A DNA stretch of 13,007 nt from a bacterium (GTDB lineage: Bacteria; Bdellovibrionota_C; UBA2361; SZUA-149). Position 1 is the stretch's first letter, and each line of letters starts with the position of its first letter. Below the pieces are notes generated by a model that saw only the letters and a program-made list of their open reading frames with translations, searched no databases and was not told the origin of the DNA. The stretch is from assembly GCA_003230795.1 (NCBI GenBank), contig QIGM01000353.1, positions 1-13,007 on the forward strand, in the 5' to 3' direction. Shown in pieces: positions 1-6,518 of this stretch. The position numbers were made by a program, and so were the translations under genes.

Positions 1-393
1 CAAGGCAGCAACTCGCGCTTCTGTTTCTGACTCCTCATCGTCTACCGCGCCTGAAGCGTGGTTCTCTGTTGAGCTTTGCAAAAACGGATGGGCGTATTCA
101 CCGAAGGCGTCGATCAGCTTATCGAGCGCAGGAGAGCTTACATATTTCTTCAACTCTACTAGCTCTCTAACGCAAAACTCTCCCCAACCCTCTTGGTAGT
201 AGAGCTGTGCAAGTAGTAGGCGAGCTGCAGCGTGTTGTTGATGCTTAGATAGACCAGAGAGTAAGACATTTCTGGCGTCGACTGCTCGTCCATCATCCTT
301 AAGCAGGACTGCACACTCGTAGAATTCGTCTGCTTGAGGATCTTCTTTAAGCTTCTCCTCGAGCTCAGCTAAACGTTTCTTTGACTCACTCAC
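1..393 (-). CDS. TPR-repeat protein, 3' end cut by window edge
   Basis: This is an open frame from a GTG at 393-391 running off the left edge, with 131 codons visible. The start is chosen because an in-frame TAG lies five codons upstream and an AGAGG ribosome-binding site sits 9 nt before the GTG. The N-terminus is charged, with no signal peptide or membrane segment, so the protein is probably cytoplasmic. Residues about 20-75 read like tetratricopeptide helices: alternating small and hydrophobic residues around AVLLKDDGRAVDARNVLLSGL and then ARLLLAQLYYQEG, the pattern 'A..LL..GR..DAR.VL..GL......AR.LLA.LY...G'. The visible end turns acidic (VDDEESETEA). TPRs are protein-docking scaffolds and the partner cannot be told. 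It is not a PilF/Tgl-type pilotin as far as visible, because those are lipoproteins. It is separated from the upstream lipoprotein gene by a strong terminator, so it is probably expressed separately. Confidence 0.75.
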   Translation of the reverse strand, partial: MSESKKRLAELEEKLKEDPQADEFYECAVLLKDDGRAVDARNVLLSGLSKHQQHAAARLLLAQLYYQEGWGEFCVRELVELKKYVSSPALDKLIDAFGEYAHPFLQSSTENHASGAVDDEESETEARVAAL

Positions 394-420
394 TCCAAAA
401 TACCTCTACGTCCAAGGGCT

Positions 421-480
421 AAAAACGAAGAAAGCCTACTACTCTGCTAGTAGAATACTACTAGCGGAGCGTAGGCTTTC
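421..480 (-). terminator. Strong intrinsic terminator after the lipoprotein pair
   Basis: A long hairpin spans 430-480: arm gaaagcctac at 430-439 pairs with gtaggctttc at 471-480, and the inner arms ctctgctagtag and ctactagcggag pair with one G-T type mismatch, leaving a short AT-rich loop near 454-457. Read on the minus strand, the stem is followed by TTCGTTTTTA, a U-rich tail. It lies 27 bp past the stop of the lipoprotein at 507 and just before the start of the TPR gene. This is the clearest terminator in the window. Confidence 0.85.
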
Positions 481-506
481 TCGAAAGCTCTCGCTTTTAC
501 TGAAGT

Positions 507-1502
507 CTAGCAGTTATTCACCGGACCAAAGGTAACAGATGCGGTTTGAGTAATTGAAAAACTCGATCCGCCTCCTGTCGTCCCTCGCACTGTGAACGTC
601 ACATTCACTGTAGCGTTAATCGGCACGGCCGTCGCAGTTCCAGCGAAGGTCTTTCCACCAGATACGAAATCGGTGAACGAACCAACTAAGGGCGTCGATT
701 CTGTATTCGCCGGCACAACCAAGCCACCCGCTTGGGTTGTCGCCGATACTCCAAGACTAGCTACGGAATATGTCGTGCTAGAGATGAACAGTCGATCGTC
801 ACGCTGGTTGTTGATAGTGATGATGTAGTTATCGAAGCCGAAAGCAGTCTCTGGATCATTCGCAATTCCATCACCATTACAATCTGCAGATTGGACTGTA
901 TCGATTGGTCCATTTCTTGTAGTGCCGGATAAAGTTTCGAATAGAATCTCGACTCCAACCGCATCTTCAACTGGATTCTCGACTAACAAGCCACCGCCAA
1001 GGTTTCCACCCGCAGCACCTGGAAATCCGTCAAAGCCTTCTGGAATATCTCCAACAATAAGCAAACTCAATCGGTCTACTAAGTTGAATCCAGCTGGTCC
1101 TCGGCATTCGAGAAGGAAACTTCCAGGCACTAAGCCACCCAAGACACCACTCATCACGCCCGCGGCACCTGTGCTTGCAAACGCTGACCCGCCTCGAACA
1201 GGCTCGAGAATTGAAATCCCTGCCTCTGTTTCGCAGGCAATGCGAATGAAAGAAAGCGGCGCACCGCTCGGATCAAGCGCCGTTACTGTAAAGGGGACAC
1301 GTTCTCCGACCATAATTGGCCCGGTCGCACTAATCGTTAGTGTCGCACCAGAACCACCGTCTGACACAACCTGAGTGCCGACTGCTGCCGTACCTGGTTC
1401 GCCTTCGGTATTACCACCACCTTGGCAACCGACGTAGGTGACAGCGACTAGCGATGTTGCGACGATCCCTGCCAGAGTTTTCCACAACTTGGATTTTAAC
1501 AT
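507..1502 (-). CDS. Secreted lipoprotein of unknown function (beta-rich, Gly/Thr-rich)
   Basis: The product is about 331 aa. The frame opens at a GTG at 1508, but the ATG at 1502 lies 9 nt after an AAGGA box, while the GTG is only 3 nt from it, so 1502 is the better start. Numbered from the ATG, a lysine-rich n-region, a hydrophobic stretch (LAGIVATSLVAV) and a lipobox-like YVGC put the lipidated cysteine at residue 26; Tyr at -3 is atypical. The mature protein has four further cysteines (about 90, 133, 208 and the final residue), suggesting two disulfides. Residues 55-150 look like an immunoglobulin-like beta sandwich (VGERVPFTVTALDPSGAPLS). Around 206-217 the run DCNGDGIAND resembles a dockerin/EF-type calcium loop. 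The C-terminal part is Thr/Ser/Gly-rich with alternating beta strands. It follows another lipoprotein gene by 68 bp and is closed by a terminator, so the two are probably one transcript. Function is not recognised. Confidence 0.8.
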   Translation of the reverse strand: MLKSKLWKTLAGIVATSLVAVTYVGCQGGGNTEGEPGTAAVGTQVVSDGGSGATLTISATGPIMVGERVPFTVTALDPSGAPLSFIRIACETEAGISILEPVRGGSAFASTGAAGVMSGVLGGLVPGSFLLECRGPAGFNLVDRLSLLIVGDIPEGFDGFPGAAGGNLGGGLLVENPVEDAVGVEILFETLSGTTRNGPIDTVQSADCNGDGIANDPETAFGFDNYIITINNQRDDRLFISSTTYSVASLGVSATTQAGGLVVPANTESTPLVGSFTDFVSGGKTFAGTATAVPINATVNVTFTVRGTTGGGSSFSITQTASVTFGPVNNC

Positions 1503-1570
1503 TTTCACAATTCCTTAAAGCTCGCCTCTTTCAATTTCTCGCAATGCGGTTCTACTCGCTTCCTTGCAAT

Positions 1571-2305
1571 CTATTGTATTTCGAAATCATCACTGGCAAC
1601 CGATGCATCAGCCGTAGCTCCAGCAGTTGCACCCTCGACACCATCTCCACCATCTGTTTCAAACTGTATTGTGCCACCCGTACCCGGTCCCTGGTTAAAG
1701 CTCGGCGGATTGCCTTCAGCAACATCAAACAACTGGATGACCTGACTAACTGGATTCGTTGTTATCGTATCTCCAGCCTGCGTTACTCCAGTCACACTGC
1801 ACTCGGCATTCAAACGAAAAGGCAGCTGCGGCATAGAGTTTTGGTTATTGTTTATAAAAGAGAACACATCTGGTGTTACAATTTCAAATACCAGGCAACC
1901 AAACTGTGCAAATCCAGGAATATCAGCACCCGCCTCTGTCGGCGCAAGCACGATACCACCAGGATGCGAATCACTTGGGATAGTAACACTAGATCCAGGC
2001 ACGTCGTAATCGCAATCAATTCTGCTAATACGAAAGCTCTGCGTCTGGAGATTGTTTAGAATTCCCATCGACGCGAGCGCGAACTGAGTATCTACCTGTG
2101 AGAAATCGCTGAAGAGAGGTATTATTTGCAACGATTGGAATAGCTCACAGGGAAATGTGCCATCATCGTCCGGACCAAAAAATCCGACATTCGTCACCGA
2201 AGTCCCTTGGTCGTTGTTCGACGCGCCATTTCCACACCCTGCCACACCCACTAGCACCGCGAGCATCAGTCCCACGAGAATTAATGTCCTTGAAATTGTC
2301 GACAT
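1571..2305 (-). CDS. Secreted lipoprotein of unknown function
   Basis: The product is 244 aa. The frame can be read up to 2353, but the ATG at 2305 is preceded by GGAGG with an 8-nt spacer and begins a textbook signal: MSTISRTL, a hydrophobic core (ILVGLMLAVLVG) and lipobox VAGC, giving lipidated Cys24. After it comes a small Gly/Asn/Ser linker, then a probably beta-rich domain with four cysteines (about 53, 98, 137, 169) that could form two disulfides. The last 45 residues are low-complexity and acidic (Gly, Ala, Asp, Thr). It shares features with the next gene: four mature cysteines, a GGIVLAP segment against GGLVVPA, and a final beta region with the pattern V-x-G-x-T..G....IT. The two may be old duplicates. 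Its position downstream of pilQ-aroK is suggestive of envelope function, but there is no direct link to pili. Confidence 0.82.
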   Translation of the reverse strand: MSTISRTLILVGLMLAVLVGVAGCGNGASNNDQGTSVTNVGFFGPDDDGTFPCELFQSLQIIPLFSDFSQVDTQFALASMGILNNLQTQSFRISRIDCDYDVPGSSVTIPSDSHPGGIVLAPTEAGADIPGFAQFGCLVFEIVTPDVFSFINNNQNSMPQLPFRLNAECSVTGVTQAGDTITTNPVSQVIQLFDVAEGNPPSFNQGPGTGGTIQFETDGGDGVEGATAGATADASVASDDFEIQ

Positions 2306-2611
2306 TCTGTTGCCCTCCAAGCAAACAGCAGTAAGATTTCTCTTTACGTTCACTCTGTTTAACTTCCCATTCCTGGATTCTGACTACGTTTGAACCGTCT
2401 CGTCAGATCCTCGACAATTGCGCATTCCAAAATCGGAATACTCAATCGCTGTTCGTAAAATCAATCCACTTCGTACGCGAAGCTACTGGTAAAAAGGCGA
2501 AGTTGTTTCATTAAAACCGTCTTATGCTTAGCGTAGTTGAAGTACATCCTGCATCTTCTCCCCGATAAAACTAAAACACCGAGTTAAAACAACGAGTTAA
2601 AACACCGAGTT
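2306..2611. other. 306-bp spacer between aroK and the lipoprotein pair
   Basis: No gene is supported here. The end next to aroK is a triple 13-bp repeat. A small perfect inverted repeat lies at 2469-2482 (cttcg-tacg-cgaag). The promoter for the two lipoproteins should be on the minus strand in this stretch, but I see no convincing -35/-10 pair. In many genomes aroB follows aroK directly. It does not here. Confidence 0.6.
2573..2611. repeat. Three tandem 13-bp units abutting the aroK stop
   Basis: The unit aaaacaccgagtt occurs at 2573-2585 and 2599-2611, and the middle unit 2586-2598 (aaaacaacgagtt) differs by one base. The array touches the aroK stop codon (2612-2614). Read across unit borders, the sequence contains aaaac-accga-gttttt-like small inverted repeats, so the aroK transcript would begin its 3' end with weak AT-rich hairpins and U runs. 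This could give leaky termination. Confidence 0.9.
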
Positions 2612-3202
2612 TTAGTTGTCAGACTGTTCTTCAACAAGCTCTACAATTTTAGCTGCGAGCTGCCGTGCGGTTAGACCATCAGTATCCAAAGTGTGATGGG
2701 CTAATTCGTAGAGACCCCTACGACTGTCCATCAGTTCAGAAACATTCTGCCTGACCTCTTCCTCCACCGCAGCACTCATCAGCACCTCTTCCGACGCGAG
2801 TAGAGGTCGTTTCATCCCCTCTCCTCGTTGAATTGAATCTCGCTCATCTTTTATAACTCTTTCGGATGAGCGCTCCGCGCTCACCTTTAAGTGTACTAAA
2901 AGACAAGTATCCTCGACTTCTCGTCGAGTCTCCTCATTCAACAATGCTCCGCCACCTAGCGAAATCACGTCAACAGAACCAGCTACCGCATTTTTCACTA
3001 CCTTCCTTTCAAGGCTGCGAAAATACTCTTCGCCTTCTTCCCGTATTAAATTTGAGATACTAAAACCTGTTTCCACTTCCACCGCTTCGTCTACATCAAC
3101 CCAGCTCCAAGAATATTCTTTCTGGAGAATCCGCCCCACCGTCGTCTTGCCTGCTCCTGGAAAACCTATGAGTACTACTTTTTTTTTCACTACTCGGTTC
3201 AC
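2612..3202 (-). CDS. aroK: Shikimate kinase
   Basis: The product is 196 aa, slightly longer than the usual 170-175. It phosphorylates shikimate to shikimate 3-phosphate with ATP in the chorismate pathway, in the cytosol. The Walker A motif GFPGAGKT is at 13-20. The shikimate-binding DVD is at 36-38, followed by the family pattern SISNLIREEGEEYFR with Arg62. The GGGAL loop is at 83-87, and the lid holds KRPLL around 131-135. The lid segment between about 112 and 135 is long and charged, which accounts for part of the extra length. Translation starts at a GTG 7 nt after AAAGGG. That box lies in the loop of a 5-bp inverted repeat (AACTG/CAGTT), which might weakly modulate access. Codons 6-8 are nine consecutive A residues, and a second GTG at 3190 directly precedes this run. 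It follows pilQ by 36 bp, the classical pilQ-aroK linkage, so the two are probably cotranscribed. Confidence 0.96.
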   Translation of the reverse strand: MNRVVKKKVVLIGFPGAGKTTVGRILQKEYSWSWVDVDEAVEVETGFSISNLIREEGEEYFRSLERKVVKNAVAGSVDVISLGGGALLNEETRREVEDTCLLVHLKVSAERSSERVIKDERDSIQRGEGMKRPLLASEEVLMSAAVEEEVRQNVSELMDSRRGLYELAHHTLDTDGLTARQLAAKIVELVEEQSDN

Positions 3203-3238
3203 TAAACTGCCCTTTCGAACAGTTCAGTGTTCCTTTAG

Positions 3239-5767
3239 TTACATCAGACTTGGGTCAAAGCTTCCTTCAACAATATGTGGAGTGATGAAGAAAATGAGTT
3301 CCTCGTCGCTCTTGTCAACGAAACTTCTTCTGAAAAGCACTCCCAAGAAAGGAATGTCTTTCAAAAACGGAACACCTTGAATTTGGTCAATATCTTCGAT
3401 TCTGTAGATTCCACCAAGAGCGAAAGTCTGGCCACTCTTTACTAGAATGGTTGAAGTCGCTTCTCTTTCGAGAGTTGATGGAATGTTATCAACTACAGTT
3501 GAACCGAATGTGCTTGAGCGAGCTACTACATCCATGAGGACATAGTAGTCCGGCGAAGCCTGCGGAGTAACCGTAAGTTCGATACCGACGTCGATTTCTT
3601 CAAAAGCTGTTCGTCCGCCACCACTTGCACTCGCGCCAGAACCTGTCGCAATAGACGTTCCTGAGTCAGGTAGACGCACTCGGACAGTTTCAACGCTTTT
3701 GATTTCAGCAGTCTTATTGTTGACCGTTGCAACCTGTGGTCGGCTGATAACCTTGACCTTACCTTCGGTTTCCAAGGCAGAGAGTCTTGTGGCTAGTGAG
3801 CGACTACCGTCAGCAGAGTCAAATATCGCACTAATCGCACTTCCCGCAGCGTCAGTAAGGATCGCTGGAAAGTTAACCGCGTTTCCTTCTCCTGCGTCTC
3901 CGCCTAAAGCTATGCTGTTAGGAAAGTTGTTTCCAGATGCGTTACCAAACTCTGGACCTTCGTTGTAAGTAAAGTTCCACTGAAAACCGAGGTCACGAAG
4001 AATGTTTCGCTGTCCTTCGATAATCTGTGTCTCAAGTAGGACTTGTGGAGTTCTCAGGTCTAGACGCTTGATAAGCTCTACTGCGTGCTCATGCCCCTTC
4101 TTGATATCTTTTACGATAAGCTGGTTCGTTCGCTCGTCTTCAACTACAGAGCCTCGTTCCGAAAGAACTGTCGCAACTTGCTCTACTAGCTCGCCTACTC
4201 TTGCGTAGCTCACTCGAACGTACTGGACTGTTAAGTCTTCGAGGTTCTCAGCAGCTTGCTTGGCTTCGCGAAGTGCTTCACGTTCCTGACGTAGCTTATC
4301 AACTGGAGCGATACGAATTACGTTCCCTTCCGTTACTTGGTCGAGTCCGTTCGTCTTCAGGATAACGTCTAACGCTTGGTCCCAAGGAACATCGATTAGT
4401 CGCAGTGTCACTTTCCCGCTCACATCGTCACTTGCGATGATGTTGAGGTTCGATACTTCGGCGATAATGCGCAGAGCGTTGTCGATATCAGTATCTTGAA
4501 GGTCAAGTGAGATTAGCCGACCGGTGTAGATCTTTGATCCATCGGCAGAACGAATTCCCGTCGGATTATTTCTTGCGGTGGTGTCGTCCTCTGGACCATC
4601 GCTATCGCCTGGGTCCAGCTGTGCCCGAGCTTCAGGATTAGCGGCGATTGGTAGAACCGATGCCTGAATTACAATCTCACTTCCTCGTGGAAATGCTTGT
4701 AGCGCAACTGCTTCATCTACGAACATTCGAACAAGAGTAGACTCACCTTCGGAGACTGCTCTAGCAGAACGTATGCCCGGAAAGCCCTTGGGAGCTATCT
4801 GCGGCACAGTTGTTCGTGAAGAAGCTTCTACTCCAGGGAGTCGTAATACATACTCACTTGGTGCAGTTCTTCGCAGCTCGAATGCTGCACTATCGCTTAG
4901 GTTAATGAGAACTTCTCCAGCATCATCCGCTGTCTTTTCGAAGTTGAGTGACTCGAGAATAATTCCACTGCTCGCAACTTCTAGTGGCTCTTCTTCGATG
5001 ACTTCAACATCGGCGACTTCAACATCGGCCGCTTCCGTTTCTGTGGTATCAAGAGCCAACTGCTCTTCGGCCACTAGCTCTTCAACGACCTGCTCTTCAG
5101 TCGCAGCCGCAGGTAAAGCGGCGACAACTTCTTCTTCCTCCATTGCAGAAGCTGAGGTATCAGCTGCGGCAAGAACAGAAGGAGTGTCGAGGAAGGTCAC
5201 AATAAGTTGACCGTCTTCCGTGTCGATTACGTGATCTAACTCTTCCGGATTACTCGCTTCCTTCAGGTCGAACACATATCTTGTGCGATCCTGATGCCCT
5301 CCAATACGAACTGACCTTAAGAACTGGTCATTTTCGATTGAAATGTCGGAGTTGATGTTGTTTGACTCCCCGATGTTTGACTTACCGAGGACATCGATTA
5401 CCAAGCGGGCTGGCTCTGCGAGCATCATAACGTCAACGACTGGCTCAACAGAACCGGTGGTGACCGTAAGTCTCGTGAAGCCGGTTCCGCGCTGCATAGC
5501 GATTGCTGCGCTACCTTCTGGCGTCAAATCCTGTGTCTCAGAGATTTGGAGGCTATTCATACTGCGAGAGATCATCGCATCAGCGCTTAAATCATTCGCC
5601 TCAGCCATCTCTGCGCTGTCGCCATACATCGAATCGCTATTATCAGTTACTGATTCGGATACTGGTGCACTGTCCGTGGACAATGACGGCGCTAGAGCGC
5701 AACTCGCTAGAGTAACTGCCGCTGCAACCAGAATCACGTAACGAAGAGCTTTGCTACGCACGCTCAT
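3239..5767 (-). CDS. pilQ: Type IV pilus secretin PilQ, with lipoprotein signal
   Basis: The product is 842 aa from the ATG at 5767, which has AAGGAG 7 nt upstream; a farther Met at 5809 lies upstream of a candidate -10 box and is rejected. PilQ forms the outer-membrane ring through which the pilus passes. Residues 1-23 form a signal ending in the lipobox LASC, so the mature N-terminus may be lipidated Cys23. Domains: AMIN 1 (about 97-195, peptidoglycan-binding type); an acidic Glu/Ala linker (about 205-265) with a repeated ADVEV; AMIN 2 (about 268-370); a short linker; STN/N0 (about 413-490, SLDLQDTDIDNALRIIAEVS); an N1 ring domain (about 512-575); and the secretin domain (about 575-835), ending in the hallmark GVPFLKDIPFLGVLFRR. 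A Gly/Ser-rich insert (about 702-722) interrupts the secretin domain before the EEIDVGIELTVTP strand. aroK follows by 36 bp. Upstream pilO is about 750 bp away instead of the usual pilP neighbour. Confidence 0.96.
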   Translation of the reverse strand: MSVRSKALRYVILVAAAVTLASCALAPSLSTDSAPVSESVTDNSDSMYGDSAEMAEANDLSADAMISRSMNSLQISETQDLTPEGSAAIAMQRGTGFTRLTVTTGSVEPVVDVMMLAEPARLVIDVLGKSNIGESNNINSDISIENDQFLRSVRIGGHQDRTRYVFDLKEASNPEELDHVIDTEDGQLIVTFLDTPSVLAAADTSASAMEEEEVVAALPAAATEEQVVEELVAEEQLALDTTETEAADVEVADVEVIEEEPLEVASSGIILESLNFEKTADDAGEVLINLSDSAAFELRRTAPSEYVLRLPGVEASSRTTVPQIAPKGFPGIRSARAVSEGESTLVRMFVDEAVALQAFPRGSEIVIQASVLPIAANPEARAQLDPGDSDGPEDDTTARNNPTGIRSADGSKIYTGRLISLDLQDTDIDNALRIIAEVSNLNIIASDDVSGKVTLRLIDVPWDQALDVILKTNGLDQVTEGNVIRIAPVDKLRQEREALREAKQAAENLEDLTVQYVRVSYARVGELVEQVATVLSERGSVVEDERTNQLIVKDIKKGHEHAVELIKRLDLRTPQVLLETQIIEGQRNILRDLGFQWNFTYNEGPEFGNASGNNFPNSIALGGDAGEGNAVNFPAILTDAAGSAISAIFDSADGSRSLATRLSALETEGKVKVISRPQVATVNNKTAEIKSVETVRVRLPDSGTSIATGSGASASGGGRTAFEEIDVGIELTVTPQASPDYYVLMDVVARSSTFGSTVVDNIPSTLEREATSTILVKSGQTFALGGIYRIEDIDQIQGVPFLKDIPFLGVLFRRSFVDKSDEELIFFITPHIVEGSFDPSLM

Positions 5768-5795
5768 GAAGTCTCTCCTTAGCCTCAAAATCGTC

Positions 5796-5801
5796 ATTAT
5801 A
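5796..5801 (-). promoter_or_regulatory. Candidate -10 box (TATAAT) for pilQ
   Basis: The minus strand reads a perfect TATAAT here, 28 nt before the pilQ ATG, predicting a leader of about 20 nt that still holds the AAGGAG box. The hexamer 17 nt further upstream (TGAAAG) is a poor -35, so this is a candidate only. The long gene-free gap after pilO makes a separate pilQ promoter likely. Confidence 0.45.
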
Positions 5802-5917
5802 TTGAGCATAAATTGTAGCTTTCAGCCGACCTATCCGTCGAATGAGAAGCTGGGTAAATCAAATTGCTGGAATCCCGAAGCTTATACAAATTAACGCTAC
5901 TTACGGGTCTCCAATAG

Positions 5918-5949
5918 AAAACGCTGTAATAAAAAAACGCTGTAATAAA
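5918..5949. repeat. Perfect 16-bp tandem duplication
   Basis: The unit aaaacgctgtaataaa is present twice head to tail, at 5918-5933 and 5934-5949, with no mismatch. It lies about 150 bp upstream of the pilQ start. Confidence 0.95.
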
Positions 5950-6053
5950 GTAGTGCTTAAAACCTGATGACAAAAAAACAATATAGATGCTCGCTACTTC
6001 AATCTCTCACCTTTATTCCTGACGAAACTATTGAGCTTCGATTCGGTTCTGGC

Positions 6054-6079
6054 AACTAGTTAATCAAACTAGTTAAGCA
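6054..6079. repeat. 13-bp tandem duplication containing AACTAGTT palindromes
   Basis: aactagttaatca (6054-6066) is followed by aactagttaagca (6067-6079), one mismatch in 13, then by a partial third copy beginning aacta. Each unit starts with the 8-bp palindrome AACTAGTT, so two palindromes are spaced 13 bp apart. A related actagtttaatca occurs at 8935-8947 upstream of pilM. Confidence 0.9.
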
Positions 6080-6406
6080 AACTAAAACAGTACTGCCCGT
6101 TTTTCTACTATCTGGTTTGCCTTGAGATTGTTTTCCAAACTCTTAGACATAAACTGTTAGGCCCAAAGTGTTAGCCACTGTGGCGTAAAAGTCCACTCGC
6201 CCCACTAAAAACTTCACAACCAAAGTTGCCGTAGTGATGCCAGTCTAGAAGGGTAATAGCCCGAAGCTCAGAGTCCGTAAAGATAAAAAGTGACTGATGC
6301 TAACTTCTTTTTACTTTTAGCTTTGGGGGCTTAGCGCTGTGACTGATGTTGGTAGGGCCTTTAAAAAAGACAAGCAGCGCATTTGTTGATGAAAGAGGTG
6401 GCGCTC

Positions 6407-6433
6407 TTGGCACAACATCTTGTGTTCTGCCAA
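6407..6433. other. Bulged hairpin in the pilO-pilQ gap
   Basis: ttggcacaa (6407-6415) pairs with a split right arm ttg...tgccaa, giving nine base pairs interrupted by a 5-nt bulge and closed by a 4-nt loop. It lies about 85 bp beyond the pilO stop. No U run follows on the minus strand, so I do not call it a terminator. It could be a 3'-end stabilising structure for the pilMNO message. Confidence 0.4.
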
Positions 6434-6518
6434 TTCAGAGTCGCTTTTTGTTTTACTGATATAACGTGTCTGGAACTCCAAGTCGCACGCAGACATCCCT
6501 TATCTAAGGAAGAAATGT

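Larger units (their letters stand above)
5802..6518. other. Gene-free gap between pilO and pilQ, where pilP normally lies
   Basis: This is more than 700 bp of AT-rich sequence with stop codons in all frames on both strands. PilP is normally a lipoprotein of about 170-180 aa located exactly here. I read the minus strand and found no lipobox signal, no GRRDPF-type segment and no other PilP-like stretch, even allowing frameshifts. The longest minus-strand frame entirely inside is 59 codons (6317-6496) and is not convincing. The gap does hold a 16-bp tandem duplication (5918-5949), a 13-bp duplication (6054-6079), a 12-bp direct repeat with one mismatch (6290-6301 and 6339-6350) and a bulged hairpin (6407-6433). 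Confidence 0.75.

Noticed and set aside
922..2059. Long plus-strand open frames (922-1374 and 1454-2059)
   Set aside because: They lie antisense to two lipoprotein genes with clear signals and ribosome-binding sites. Their translations are low-complexity and match nothing I recognise.
4773..5741. Plus-strand open frames opposite pilQ
   Set aside because: They are Ser/Thr-rich shadow translations of the Glu/Ala-rich part of pilQ and have no independent start signal.
5768..5809. An upstream Met start for pilQ at 5809
   Set aside because: It would put 14 residues before a good signal peptide, lacks a ribosome-binding site and lies upstream of the TATAAT candidate. The ATG at 5767 has AAGGAG at ideal spacing.
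6235..6360. A possible riboswitch (c-di-GMP type) in the pilO-pilQ gap
   Set aside because: The stretch has a direct repeat and small pairings but none of the conserved GEMM core sequence on either strand.
6407..6424. A sigma-54-like TTGGCAC...TTG element on the plus strand
   Set aside because: The spacing and the -12 GC do not fit the consensus, no plus-strand gene follows, and the bases are explained by a hairpin.
6317..6496. A 59-codon minus-strand frame after pilO, considered as a short or decayed PilP
   Set aside because: It has no signal peptide or lipobox and no PilP-like residues. Its composition is odd (several Cys, Gln and His), and the AAGGG box sits directly against the ATG.
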